The notes below the pieces were generated by a model that had not been told where the DNA came from, did no database searches, and saw only the letters and a program-made list of their open reading frames with translations. Positions 7,476-15,389 of a stretch of 36,962 nt of DNA are shown piece after piece (position 1 is the stretch's first letter; each line of letters starts with the position of its first letter). Both the position numbers and the translations under genes were made by a program. The DNA is from Halomonas cerina (GTDB lineage: Bacteria > Pseudomonadota > Gammaproteobacteria > Pseudomonadales > Halomonadaceae), in NCBI RefSeq assembly GCF_014192215.1, contig NZ_JACHXP010000027.1, positions 1 through 36,962 on the forward strand, given 5' to 3'.

Positions 7476-8789
7476 ATGCGCCGACACCTTCACGCCTTTC
7501 GACGGCTTCTCCTTCTCATCACGTGCCTGTCCCTGGTGACGGCCGCTTGGTCGCAGTCTTCCCCCACGCCTTCGGAGCCGCCCCCACGCGAGGATACCCC
7601 GGACACACGCCTGCGGCTCGACTGGAAACGGGATGCCGAGTCCCTGCGGGTCATGACCCTGCAGGGACAGGACATCACCGGCGAGGCCCAGCCCCGCCAG
7701 GAGGCGGACCAGGTCAGCCTCGCCGTTTCCCGGCACCAGCCTTTCGTCGTCAAGGATGAGCGGGTCGAGACCCTGACGCTGCGCTCCGAGGAACGACTGG
7801 TGCTGCCCGGGGGTCTCGTCGTGCCCGACGTGGCCCAGACCGACGAAACCGGCAAGAGCGTCACTGGCGAGGGTGGGGCGCTGATCGCCTCCTGGATCCG
7901 CCTGACGCTGGCACCGAGCCCGATCCCGGCCATCTGGCACGAAGAGACACGGGCCTACCACACCGACCTGAGCTTCGGCCTGCGCTCACCCGACTCACGC
8001 CGCAACGCGGCCCCGCTGAGCCACCCGGTGACCGTCAGGATGGGGTTCTCGGGGCTGGAAGCCCTCGAGGCCGTGCCGGCCCTGACACTCGAGGCGACGG
8101 GGCTGGCGCACGAGAAGACCGTTTCCCTGCGCTTCCTTCCTCGTACGCCCACGCCTATCGTGCGGGTACGCTCCACCCTCTCCGATGTGGACTTGGAAAT
8201 CGAGGCGCTGCCGCGCCTCACGGTCCGACCGGCCTCATCCAGTCTTATGGGGCTGGGGCTAGCGGCGCAGGAAGTGACCATCGTGCAGCTGGCGCCCCAT
8301 GGTGTGCCTCTCCCCGCCGAGTCGCCCACCGATATCGATGTGACGCTGCATGGCGGTGGCCACCTCGAGTCCGGCCGGCTCCAGCTCGCCCCGGACGCGT
8401 CTGCCGCCTCCTTCAGCCTGCGTTCCCGGGGCCTGGCCCCGATTACCGTCACCGCCTTCGCCGGTGGCATGCGCGGTTCGGCGACCATCGAGCAGCACTT
8501 TCCCTGGGGTCCCGTCATCGCCGCGCTGGGGGGCGGTGCCCTGGGAGGCTTCGCGCGCCGCTTCGTCAAGGGAGCCCGCAAGCGCCAGGCGCCGCGACGC
8601 CTGATCGAGGGCGTGGTGGTGGCCAGCATCGCCTACGTGGCCGGCGTGCTGGGCGTCGGCTACCTGGCCTTGCCAACGGCCGTGGTGGCCTCCGAAGCCG
8701 GGGCCTTCCTGACCGGTGCCCTGACCGGCTTTCTCGGCGTGACCGTGTTGGAAGCCCTGTCCCGCCAGCGGGCAAGGCCGACCGGCTAG
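7476..8789 (+). CDS. Hypothetical exported, C-terminally membrane-anchored protein
   Basis: I do not recognise this 437-residue protein. The first 26 residues look like a Sec signal (RRLLLLITCLSLVTAAWS), followed by a Pro/Ser/Thr/Glu-rich linker to about residue 43. Residues 44-345 are mostly beta-strand-like, reminiscent of stacked immunoglobulin-like domains. The C-terminus holds two or three hydrophobic helices (about 347-364, 381-402 and 407-425) separated by a basic stretch (RRFVKGARKRQAPRR). The predicted topology is a large periplasmic ectodomain anchored in the inner membrane with a short cytoplasmic loop. GGAGGAGGG upstream supports the start. It ends just before a strong palindrome, suggesting a monocistronic unit. 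Confidence 0.8.
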   Translation: MRRHLHAFRRLLLLITCLSLVTAAWSQSSPTPSEPPPREDTPDTRLRLDWKRDAESLRVMTLQGQDITGEAQPRQEADQVSLAVSRHQPFVVKDERVETLTLRSEERLVLPGGLVVPDVAQTDETGKSVTGEGGALIASWIRLTLAPSPIPAIWHEETRAYHTDLSFGLRSPDSRRNAAPLSHPVTVRMGFSGLEALEAVPALTLEATGLAHEKTVSLRFLPRTPTPIVRVRSTLSDVDLEIEALPRLTVRPASSSLMGLGLAAQEVTIVQLAPHGVPLPAESPTDIDVTLHGGGHLESGRLQLAPDASAASFSLRSRGLAPITVTAFAGGMRGSATIEQHFPWGPVIAALGGGALGGFARRFVKGARKRQAPRRLIEGVVVASIAYVAGVLGVGYLALPTAVVASEAGAFLTGALTGFLGVTVLEALSRQRARPTG

Positions 8790-8815
8790 TCTGCGACCCT
8801 TCCCGACGACCCGAC

Positions 8816-8851
8816 CGCACTCGGGCAGGCCAGCCGGCCTGCCCGAGTGCG
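8816..8851. terminator. Perfect 16-bp-arm palindrome between convergent genes
   Basis: The arms CGCACTCGGGCAGGCC (8816-8831) and its exact reverse complement (8836-8851) flank a four-base loop AGCC. The hairpin sits between the convergent ends of the exported protein gene (8789) and the PLDc_N gene (8887). This position fits a bidirectional terminator or transcript-end stabiliser. Neither strand has a T-tract after the stem, so it is not a classical intrinsic terminator. Confidence 0.75.
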
Positions 8852-8886
8852 AAACACCGATGGCTCCGTTCGCGGTGGGGCGCCAG

Positions 8887-9060
8887 CTACCCCTTGGGGC
8901 CGAACAGGAACCAGACGATCAACCCCACCAGCGGGAAGATGATGATCGCGAGGATCCAGAGCAGCTTGGCCAGTCCACTGGCCGCACTCTTGGCGACCTT
9001 GACGATGGCCCAGATCACGATGATCAACCACACCAGACCCAGAATCGCTTCAAGCCCCAT
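8887..9060 (-). CDS. PLDc_N-type small membrane protein, 57 aa
   Basis: This short gene encodes a 57-residue protein with two membrane helices. One is residues 5-20 (AILGLVWLIIVIWAIV). The second is about 34-53, ending FPLVGLIVWFLFGPKG. The second helix matches the phospholipase D-nuclease N-terminal (PLDc_N) pattern of a W-I-L run, a P-x-x-G turn and a terminal FLFG. In cardiolipin synthases this domain anchors the enzyme. Here it stands alone, as in many small bacterial membrane proteins of unknown role. A near-perfect Shine-Dalgarno (AAGGAGGTGA) lies five bases before the ATG, implying strong translation. Confidence 0.85.
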   Translation of the reverse strand: MGLEAILGLVWLIIVIWAIVKVAKSAASGLAKLLWILAIIIFPLVGLIVWFLFGPKG

Positions 9061-9424
9061 CCGTCACCTCCTTGTCCGTTCGGCAAAAGACTCTCAACAA
9101 ATACTCTCAACAGAGATAGCACAGCCAAGAATCCGCGCCAAAGACCTACGCGTATCGTTATGTAAGGCCATCGCGATGTGATGCTCGGGCGCATGCCTCC
9201 TCGCCGACCACCCGGTCGCGATCGGCGCCTTCGTGGGGATGCATCCTCACAGCATGGCAGTCCGCGCCGGTCATGGCGTCCCGCGGTTGCCCGTGGCAGC
9301 CCGATCCGCTTACCCGTCTCAATATCGCGAGTTGGCCCGATGCTTGCTTGGCATTACAGGCATCCCAGTGCGGTATGATGAACGCCGGGAGCCATGTGTT
9401 GATTCGATCCAGAAGGACCCTGTC
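9061..9424. other. Divergent intergenic region (364 bp)
   Basis: No convincing gene is present between the PLDc_N gene (minus) and the antiporter gene (plus). The left part is relatively AT-rich and carries a repeated TTGAGAGT on the minus strand, likely within the PLDc_N promoter region. The frame of the antiporter stays open back to ATG 9233, but the extra 64 residues (Arg/His/Pro-rich) do not resemble this family. Confidence 0.6.
9374..9379 (+). promoter_or_regulatory. Candidate -10 element (TATGAT) for the Kef-type antiporter
   Basis: TATGAT lies 46 bp before the proposed TTG start at 9425. The best -35 candidate, TTGGCA at 9348-9353, is 20 bp away, which is longer than ideal; a weaker hexamer GCATTA is at 17 bp. 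If correct, the transcript begins near 9386. That excludes the upstream ATG at 9233 as a start. Confidence 0.4.
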
Positions 9425-11254
9425 TTGGCCATCGACCTGCTCTACAACGTCCTGATCTTCCTCGCTGCCGCCGTGCTGATCGTGCCGCTGATCAAGCGCC
9501 TGGGGCTCGGCGAGGTACTGGGCTACCTGGTCGCCGGGGTGATGATCGGCCCCTCGGTGCTGGGTCTGGTGCCGGACGCCGCGGCGGTGCTGCAGTTCTC
9601 CCAGGTCGGCATCGTCTTCCTGCTCTTCGTGATCGGCCTGGAGCTCAAGCCCAGCCGCCTCAAGCTGATGCGCAAGGCGGTGTTCGGCTTCGGTAGCCTG
9701 CAGGTCGCCGTCACCACGGGGCTGCTCACCGGTCTGGCCCTGGCGGCGGGCCTGTCACCCACCGCGGCACTGGTGGTGGGCTTCAGCCTGGGGCTATGCT
9801 CCACCCCCCTGGTCCTGCAGCTGCTCGGCGAGCGCTGCGAACTCACCAGCCGTCATGGCCGCTACGCCTTCGCCCTGCTGCTGTTCCAGGACCTGGCGGC
9901 GATCCCGGTACTGGCGCTCATTCCCATGCTGGCGGCCGATTCGCTGCTGGCCGCAGGCCTAATGCCCCTGCTCCAGGAACTGCTGGTGGCGGTAGGCGCC
10001 TTCGCCGGGCTGATCATCGGCGGTCGCTACCTGCTGCGTCCCCTGTTCCGCTTTGCGGCGGCCACCCGTAGCCGCGAGGTCTTCGCCGGCACCGCCCTGC
10101 TGGTGGTGATCGGCGCCGCCCTGCTGATGGAGCTGGTCGGCCTGTCCATGGCGCTGGGCGCCTTCATCGCCGGCGTCTTGCTGGCCGACTCGGAATACCG
10201 CCACAGCATCGAGGCCGACATCGAACCCTTCCGCGGCCTGCTGCTGGGGCTCTTCTTCATGGCGGTGGGCATGACCGCCCAGATCGGCCTGCTGGCGGAG
10301 CGCCCCGGCCTGATCCTGGGACTCACCGGCGCCCTGCTGGTGGCCAAGTGGCTGAGCGTGGTGGTCGCGGCCAAGGCCTACGGCACGGGCTGGCGGGCGT
10401 CGCTCAACCTGGGCGCCCTGCTCTCCCAGGGCGGCGAATTCGGCTTCGTGCTGCTTACCGCGGCCGGCGCCGCCGCCCTGCTGGACCCGGCGCTGGTCGG
10501 CCTGCTGGTGCTGGTGGTCTCGCTGTCGATGGCCGCCACCCCGGTGCTCTTCCAGGCCCACGCCCGCCTGGTGCGGCCGCTGTTCAAGGCCCGCAAGGCC
10601 CGGCGAGACTTCGACCGTCCGCCGGAGACCGCTCCCCAGATCATCATCGCCGGCTTCGGGCGCTTCGGGCAGATCATGGGCCGCGCCCTGCAGGGCCTGA
10701 AGATTCCCTACACGGTCCTCGACATCAACGCCGATCATGTGGAATTCGTGCGCCGCTATGGCAACGAGGTCTACTTCGGCGATGCCTCACGGCTCGACCT
10801 GCTGGAGGCCGCCGGCGCCGATCAGGCCCGGGTGCTGGTGGTGGCGGTGGGCGACATCGAGGCCTCGATGCGCATCGTCCACCGGGTCAGGCGTCGCTTC
10901 CCCCACCTGCGCCTCTATGCCCGGGCCCGCAACCGCTACCATGCCCAACTGCTGATGCGCGCCGGCGTCACCGACCTGGTCCGTGAGCTGCTGCCGGCGA
11001 GCCTGGAGCTGACTCGGGAGGTGCTGGTGGGGCTGGGCATTCCCCGCGACCAGGCCCAGCACACCATCGACACCTTCCGGCCCCACGACGAGCGGGCCCT
11101 GCTGCGCCAACTGGAGGCCTTCGGCAACGAGAAGCAGCAGATCCAGACCCTCCAGGCGGCGGCCCGGGAGCTGGAGGAGCTCTATGAGGCCGACGAGGAC
11201 ATCGCCACCACGGTGAACGAGCCGACCGAGGAGGCACCGCCCCGAGGCACCTGA
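9425..11254 (+). CDS. Kef-type K+/H+ antiporter (CPA2) with RCK domain
   Basis: This is a monovalent cation/proton antiporter of the CPA2 family with a cytoplasmic regulatory domain. Residues 1 to about 375 form a Na/H exchanger domain with about 12 helices, starting AIDLLYNVLIFLAAAVLIVP. Residues 405-525 form an RCK/TrkA-N Rossmann domain with the nucleotide loop G410-F-G-R-F-G415 and the following acidic VLDINADH. A coiled, acidic tail follows. I chose TTG 9425 because AGAAGGA precedes it by 8 nt and the resulting 609 residues match KefB/KefC length (about 600-620). The frame is open back to ATG 9233, but that extension looks non-coding. Glutathione-adduct-gated K+ efflux as in KefB/C is possible but not proven. 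Confidence 0.9.
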   Translation: MAIDLLYNVLIFLAAAVLIVPLIKRLGLGEVLGYLVAGVMIGPSVLGLVPDAAAVLQFSQVGIVFLLFVIGLELKPSRLKLMRKAVFGFGSLQVAVTTGLLTGLALAAGLSPTAALVVGFSLGLCSTPLVLQLLGERCELTSRHGRYAFALLLFQDLAAIPVLALIPMLAADSLLAAGLMPLLQELLVAVGAFAGLIIGGRYLLRPLFRFAAATRSREVFAGTALLVVIGAALLMELVGLSMALGAFIAGVLLADSEYRHSIEADIEPFRGLLLGLFFMAVGMTAQIGLLAERPGLILGLTGALLVAKWLSVVVAAKAYGTGWRASLNLGALLSQGGEFGFVLLTAAGAAALLDPALVGLLVLVVSLSMAATPVLFQAHARLVRPLFKARKARRDFDRPPETAPQIIIAGFGRFGQIMGRALQGLKIPYTVLDINADHVEFVRRYGNEVYFGDASRLDLLEAAGADQARVLVVAVGDIEASMRIVHRVRRRFPHLRLYARARNRYHAQLLMRAGVTDLVRELLPASLELTREVLVGLGIPRDQAQHTIDTFRPHDERALLRQLEAFGNEKQQIQTLQAAARELEELYEADEDIATTVNEPTEEAPPRGT

Positions 11255-11262
11255 ACCGGGGC

Positions 11263-13533
11263 TCAGGCGAGCCGCCACCAGTCGGGCAGCAGCGCCCGGT
11301 TCTCGACCCGGCCGAAGCGATCGTCCATCAGCACTATCACGCCGCGGTCCTCGGGACCGCGAATCACCCGGCCGGCGGCCTGCACCACCTTGATCATCCC
11401 CGGCACCCGGTAGGCGTAATCATGGCCGCGACCGAAACGGGCCTCGAGCCGCGCCTTGAGGGCCTCGTGGAGGGGACCTGCGGGCGGTAGGCCCAAGGTG
11501 GCGACGAAGGCCCCCACCAGCCGCTCCCCGGGCAGGTCGATGCCCTCGGCAAAGGCACCGCCGAGCACCGCGAAGGCGATGCCCGTCGCGCCGGGCACGA
11601 AGCCGGCCAGGAAGGCCTCCCGCTCGGTCTCGTCCATGCCGCGATGCTGAGCACGGACCGGGATCGTCGGCCAGGCCTCGCGGAAGTGTGCCAGCGCCGC
11701 CTCCAGGTAGGCGAAGCTGCTGAAGAAGGCCAGATAGTGGCCCGGGCGGTGTCGGTACTGCGCGGCCAGCTCGGCGACGATGGGGGCGAGCGAGGCCTCG
11801 CGGTCGGGGAGCCGGGTGGAGATGTCGGTGCGAAGCCGCACCTCGAGCTGCTCGGCGGCGAAGGGCGCGACCACTTGCCGGGCCACCGTATCCCCGGGCA
11901 GGCCTAGCAGGTCGCGATGATAGGCCGGCGGGCTCAGGGTCGCCGAGAACAGCACCGCGCAGTGCGCGGTGGCGAAGCGCGGCGCCAGGAAGTCCGCCGG
12001 CACCAGGTTGCGGATCGCCAGCCGGGCCCGGCCGCGGCCGGGGCGCTCGAGCTCGCACAGCGAGTGCTCGCCGAAGGTCTCGGCGCGCCGGGCGAAGGCC
12101 AGCGCCTCGAACAGGAACTCCTGCAGCGCGGTATCGCCGCCTGTCGGATGCTCGCCCAGGTAGTCGGTAATCGCCGCCACCGCCTGCTGTAGGGCACCGA
12201 GCACCCCCTTGGGTACCTCCTCCAAGGCCTGCCAATCGTGGTCGTCGGTCTCTCGCACTAGCGCCTGCCAGTGCCGGGCCAGGCGGCCCAGGGGCCGCGA
12301 CAGCGCCGGCGGTGCGGCCTTGCGCAGCCGGTTGAGTCGGCGCTGGTCCAGCTCGGCGCTGTACATGCCTCGGGCTCGATCGACCAGGTTATGCGCCTCG
12401 TCCACCAGCACCCCGAGCCGGGAGCCGTCGGCCCGCACCAGGCCATGGATCAGGGCGCCATCGTCGAAGTAGTGGTTGACGTCGCCCACCAGCACGTCGG
12501 CCCAGCGGGCCAGCTCTTGGCCCAAGTAGTAGGGGCAGACACCGTGCGAAAGCGCCACCTCGCGCAGCGACGCCCGATCCAGCCAGCCGCGGGCCACCGC
12601 GGCCCGGCGAGCGGCGGGGAGCCGGTCATAGAAACCCTCGGCCAGCGGGCAGGCCTCGCCGTGGCAGGCGCGGTCGGGGTGCTCGCAGGCCTTGTCCCGA
12701 GCCACCAGTTCCAGCACCCGCAGGGGCGTCTCGCCGTCGGCCGCGCCGAGGGTTGCCAGGGCGTCCAGCGCCAGACGCCGCCCCGGGGTCTTCATGGTCA
12801 GGAAGGCCAGGCGATCGAGGCCCTGGCGGGGCATCGCCGCCAGCATCGGGAAGAGCGTGCCCAGGGTCTTGCCGATGCCGGTGGGCGCCTGGGCCAGCAG
12901 GCAGCGGCCGGTGCTCGCCGCCTTGTAGACATTCTCCGCCAGCTCGCGCTGGCCGGGGCGGAAGTCGTCGTGAGGCAAGGCGAGCCGCGTCAGGGCCGCG
13001 TCGCGGGTGGCCCGATGCGCCCTTTCCTGTTCGGCCCAGGCCAGGAAGGCCCGGCAGTGAGCCTCGAACCCGGCCTGCAGATCGTCCGCCGAGGCCTCGC
13101 GGGTCAGCACGGTCTCGCGGCCGGTGGCGATCTCCAGGTAGACCAGTGCCAGGGTCACCGTGACCAGGCCCCGCTCGGTGCACAGCAGGGCGCCGTAGAC
13201 CTCCACCTGGGCCCAGTGCAGGGCGCGCTGGTTGGTGGCCATGCGCTCGAGGCTGCCGCGGTGGGTCTTGATCTCCTCCAGGCGGTTGGCGCCCGGATCA
13301 TAGCCATCGGCGCGGCCGGCCACCGTCAGGCCCTCGAAGGTGGCGGACAGCGCCAGCTCGGCCTCATAGCCCGTGCCGCGTCGGCTGCGCACCCGGGCAT
13401 GGCCCTCGATCCCCTCCCGGGCGCTGGGCGCGGGGGTGAAGCGATGATCCAGATCGCCTTCCCGGGCGGTGAACTCGCACAGGGCGCGGACGGCGACACG
13501 ATAGCCCGGCGCGGTCCCCTCCTCCCCGCTCAT
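11263..13533 (-). CDS. PD-(D/E)XK nuclease fused to Fe-S XPD/DinG-like DNA helicase
   Basis: This 756-residue protein joins two modules. Residues about 10-160 resemble a RecB/Cas4-like PD-(D/E)XK nuclease, with D76 in GRADG, E87-x-K89 in EEIKTHRG, and a following WAQVEVYGALL helix. Residues about 185-756 are a superfamily 2 helicase of the XPD/DinG group: Walker A APTGIGKT (K222), DEAH at 378-381, and motif VI QAAGRVIRG near the C-terminus. Four cysteines (about 283, 290, 295, 333; DKACEH, RACHG, EACPL, GVCPYY) sit where XPD-type enzymes bind a 4Fe-4S cluster. The start at 13533 overlaps the upstream FAN1-type stop as ATGA and has GGGAG five bases before it. A role in crosslink or branched-DNA repair is inferred from the partner. 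Confidence 0.93.
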   Translation of the reverse strand: MSGEEGTAPGYRVAVRALCEFTAREGDLDHRFTPAPSAREGIEGHARVRSRRGTGYEAELALSATFEGLTVAGRADGYDPGANRLEEIKTHRGSLERMATNQRALHWAQVEVYGALLCTERGLVTVTLALVYLEIATGRETVLTREASADDLQAGFEAHCRAFLAWAEQERAHRATRDAALTRLALPHDDFRPGQRELAENVYKAASTGRCLLAQAPTGIGKTLGTLFPMLAAMPRQGLDRLAFLTMKTPGRRLALDALATLGAADGETPLRVLELVARDKACEHPDRACHGEACPLAEGFYDRLPAARRAAVARGWLDRASLREVALSHGVCPYYLGQELARWADVLVGDVNHYFDDGALIHGLVRADGSRLGVLVDEAHNLVDRARGMYSAELDQRRLNRLRKAAPPALSRPLGRLARHWQALVRETDDHDWQALEEVPKGVLGALQQAVAAITDYLGEHPTGGDTALQEFLFEALAFARRAETFGEHSLCELERPGRGRARLAIRNLVPADFLAPRFATAHCAVLFSATLSPPAYHRDLLGLPGDTVARQVVAPFAAEQLEVRLRTDISTRLPDREASLAPIVAELAAQYRHRPGHYLAFFSSFAYLEAALAHFREAWPTIPVRAQHRGMDETEREAFLAGFVPGATGIAFAVLGGAFAEGIDLPGERLVGAFVATLGLPPAGPLHEALKARLEARFGRGHDYAYRVPGMIKVVQAAGRVIRGPEDRGVIVLMDDRFGRVENRALLPDWWRLA

Positions 13534-15206
13534 GGGGTCTCCCAGGTGACATGACACACCGCCACCGGCATATCGTGGGCCTGGAAGAAGGCCAGCCAGC
13601 GGCGCTGATTGTCCTGCAGCCGGTCGCCCGGGCCCTTGACCTCGATCAGCCGGTAGCGGGGCGCGTCGGGCCCGGCCAGGGGCAAGAACTGGATCAGGTC
13701 CGGCAGGCCGGCGCGGTTGGCCTTAATATCTCCCAGCAGCCGCTCGAAGCAGGCCCGCAGGTGGGCCGCCGGGATGGCGGCCAGGGCCTGCTCGAGCAAC
13801 GGCTCGGTCAATGCGCCCCAGTGCACGAAGGGCGAGGCCAGGCCCTGCTTGGCGCGGAAAGTGGCGAGGATGGTCTTACCATGCTGGCCGGTGTCCAGTT
13901 CGGCCAAGCAGGCGTCGAAGCGCTCGCGACGCCGGGACACGAAGTCCGCCCGGTAGAGGTCGGCGGGGCCGGCATGGAAGGGGTGGAAGAAGGCGCCGGG
14001 CAGTGGTGCGAAGATCGCCTCCCAGCACAGCAGGCCGAAGAGCCCGGGGATCAGAGTGTTTTCCACGTAGTAGACCGGCGCGGCCTCGTGCCCCAGATGC
14101 TCGGCCACCGCCCGCTCCACCCCGCCGGCAGTCATCGGCAGGCACAGCGTCAGGCGCTCGGGCGACGGCTCGACGGCCCGGAGTGGCAACGTCCGTCCTA
14201 GCTTGCGGCACAGCCGGGGCAACAGGCGCGCCAGCGCCTGGCGTTCGGCCTCGTCCACCGGCTCGGCCGCCTCGACCAGCCGATACGCCAGGGCATGCTC
14301 ACCACGACGCTCGAGCAGTCGCAACCGGCGGATGCGCGCCTCACCCAAGCCTGCCGCCGCATAGCAGGACAGCGCCGTCTGCGCCTCGCCACCCCGCTCG
14401 GCCTCGCGGCCCAGGCGCAGCAGCAGTCGGGCCCGGCGCGCGGCCAGCCAGGCGTTGTCGGACGGGGCCGGCACCTCGTCGGCCAGGACGGCGGGGCGCT
14501 CACCGGCGTCGAGGCGCTCGCGCAGCCGGTGCAGGACCAGGTAGGCGTCGACCTCGGCACGCTGCTGGAAGGCCCGGGACGCGGCATCGAGAGGCACCGT
14601 CTCGAAGCGTTGCAGACCCAACTCGGCGAGCACGAACTCGGCCCAGTCCTGGCGCAGGTTGCCGAAGAACATCAGCCGCAGGCGGTCGCAGAGGTCCATC
14701 AGGATGAGACGCACCACGCGATCCGGCGCTTCGGGCCACCACTCGTCCAGTCGTCGGGGCTCGCCAAGCCGCGGCGCCAGGGTCTCGTGCAGTGCGCCCT
14801 TGGCGACGCTCGCGGGCAGCCCCGCCGCGACGATCTCACCGGTCAGGGCTCGCTTCAGCTCGGCCAGACGCAGTTGGCGGAACAGCTCGTCGACCGACAG
14901 CGCCGGGGCATCATCGACCCAGCCAGCGGCCACCAGCGGGCCGAGGGCGGCCTCGGCATCGCCGATCTCGCCGTAGCCAAGCCGTGAGATCCGGAAGTGC
15001 TCGCCCTTGCGCATCACCATGCGCACCAGCAGCGCCCGGGAGGCACGAGGCAGCTGCGAGAAGGCGGCGAGGACGTCATGCTCGGCGGCCGTCATCAGGT
15101 CGCCATGACGCGCGGCCACCCACTCCAGCACGGTATGGAAGTTCGCCAGATAGTAGAAGGGGTCGTCGAGCGAGGCGGTGACCGGGGCGGGCGCGGCGGT
15201 GTTCAT
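13530..15206 (-). CDS. FAN1-type VRR-NUC structure-specific nuclease
   Basis: This 558-residue protein matches bacterial FAN1 homologues in length and layout. It has an N-terminal winged-helix/SAP-like DNA-binding part (about 17-200), a helical TPR-like middle (about 210-340), and a C-terminal VRR-NUC nuclease. The nuclease residues D503 (GLPDLIQF) and E522-V-K524 (RLIEVKGPGD) are present, as is the upstream E382 motif (YVENTLIPGLFGLLCWE). FAN1 enzymes cut 5'-flap and crosslink-containing DNA. ATG 15206 is the first possible start, because an in-frame TGA lies five codons upstream. The start overlaps the stop of a three-codon leader ORF. The nuclease-helicase gene follows with an ATGA overlap, so the two are almost certainly one operon. 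Confidence 0.94.
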   Translation of the reverse strand: MNTAAPAPVTASLDDPFYYLANFHTVLEWVAARHGDLMTAAEHDVLAAFSQLPRASRALLVRMVMRKGEHFRISRLGYGEIGDAEAALGPLVAAGWVDDAPALSVDELFRQLRLAELKRALTGEIVAAGLPASVAKGALHETLAPRLGEPRRLDEWWPEAPDRVVRLILMDLCDRLRLMFFGNLRQDWAEFVLAELGLQRFETVPLDAASRAFQQRAEVDAYLVLHRLRERLDAGERPAVLADEVPAPSDNAWLAARRARLLLRLGREAERGGEAQTALSCYAAAGLGEARIRRLRLLERRGEHALAYRLVEAAEPVDEAERQALARLLPRLCRKLGRTLPLRAVEPSPERLTLCLPMTAGGVERAVAEHLGHEAAPVYYVENTLIPGLFGLLCWEAIFAPLPGAFFHPFHAGPADLYRADFVSRRRERFDACLAELDTGQHGKTILATFRAKQGLASPFVHWGALTEPLLEQALAAIPAAHLRACFERLLGDIKANRAGLPDLIQFLPLAGPDAPRYRLIEVKGPGDRLQDNQRRWLAFFQAHDMPVAVCHVTWETP

Positions 15207-15214
15207 GACGCCAT
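15203..15214 (-). other. Three-codon leader ORF overlapping the FAN1-type start
   Basis: On the minus strand ATG GCG TCA TGA (Met-Ala-Ser-stop) runs from 15214 to 15203. Its stop overlaps the FAN1-type initiation codon as ATGA. AGGGTGA is ideally placed for this mini-ORF (seven bases) but too far (about 15) for the FAN1-type ATG. Coupled re-initiation is inferred, not shown. Confidence 0.45.
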
Positions 15215-15297
15215 GATATCACCCTGCTCCCGTGGCGGGACCTGTCCAGGGGGCGAGTTAGAGCCGTCGACAGGTCTTTGAGCGGGGCCGGCCTTCC

Positions 15298-15356
15298 GGA
15301 GGCGCTGTAAACCCCTCCCTGGGCGCTACATTTGCCATCCATGGCAAATGACCTCC
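15298..15356. repeat. Intergenic palindromic element, possible REP-like repeat
   Basis: Between the FAN1-type gene and the nitronate monooxygenase gene lies a compact element. GGAGG (15298-15302) and CCTCC (15352-15356) bound a region that contains GGCGCT twice. It also holds a perfect palindrome at 15330-15349, whose arms ATTTGCCAT and ATGGCAAAT are separated by CC. The nested symmetry looks like a dispersed intergenic element rather than a simple operator. Only one copy is in this window. Confidence 0.55.
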
Positions 15357-15389
15357 TCTTCGACCTGTCCCCGGAGCCCTGAATCATGT

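Noticed and set aside
11263..13533. Cas4 or CRISPR-linked helicase reading of the nuclease-helicase fusion
   Set aside because: The neighbour is a FAN1-type repair nuclease and there is no CRISPR array, so a DNA repair role fits better.
12271..13554. Plus-strand open frame of 427 codons in the helicase region
   Set aside because: It is antisense to conserved helicase motifs and is a shadow of codon third-position GC.
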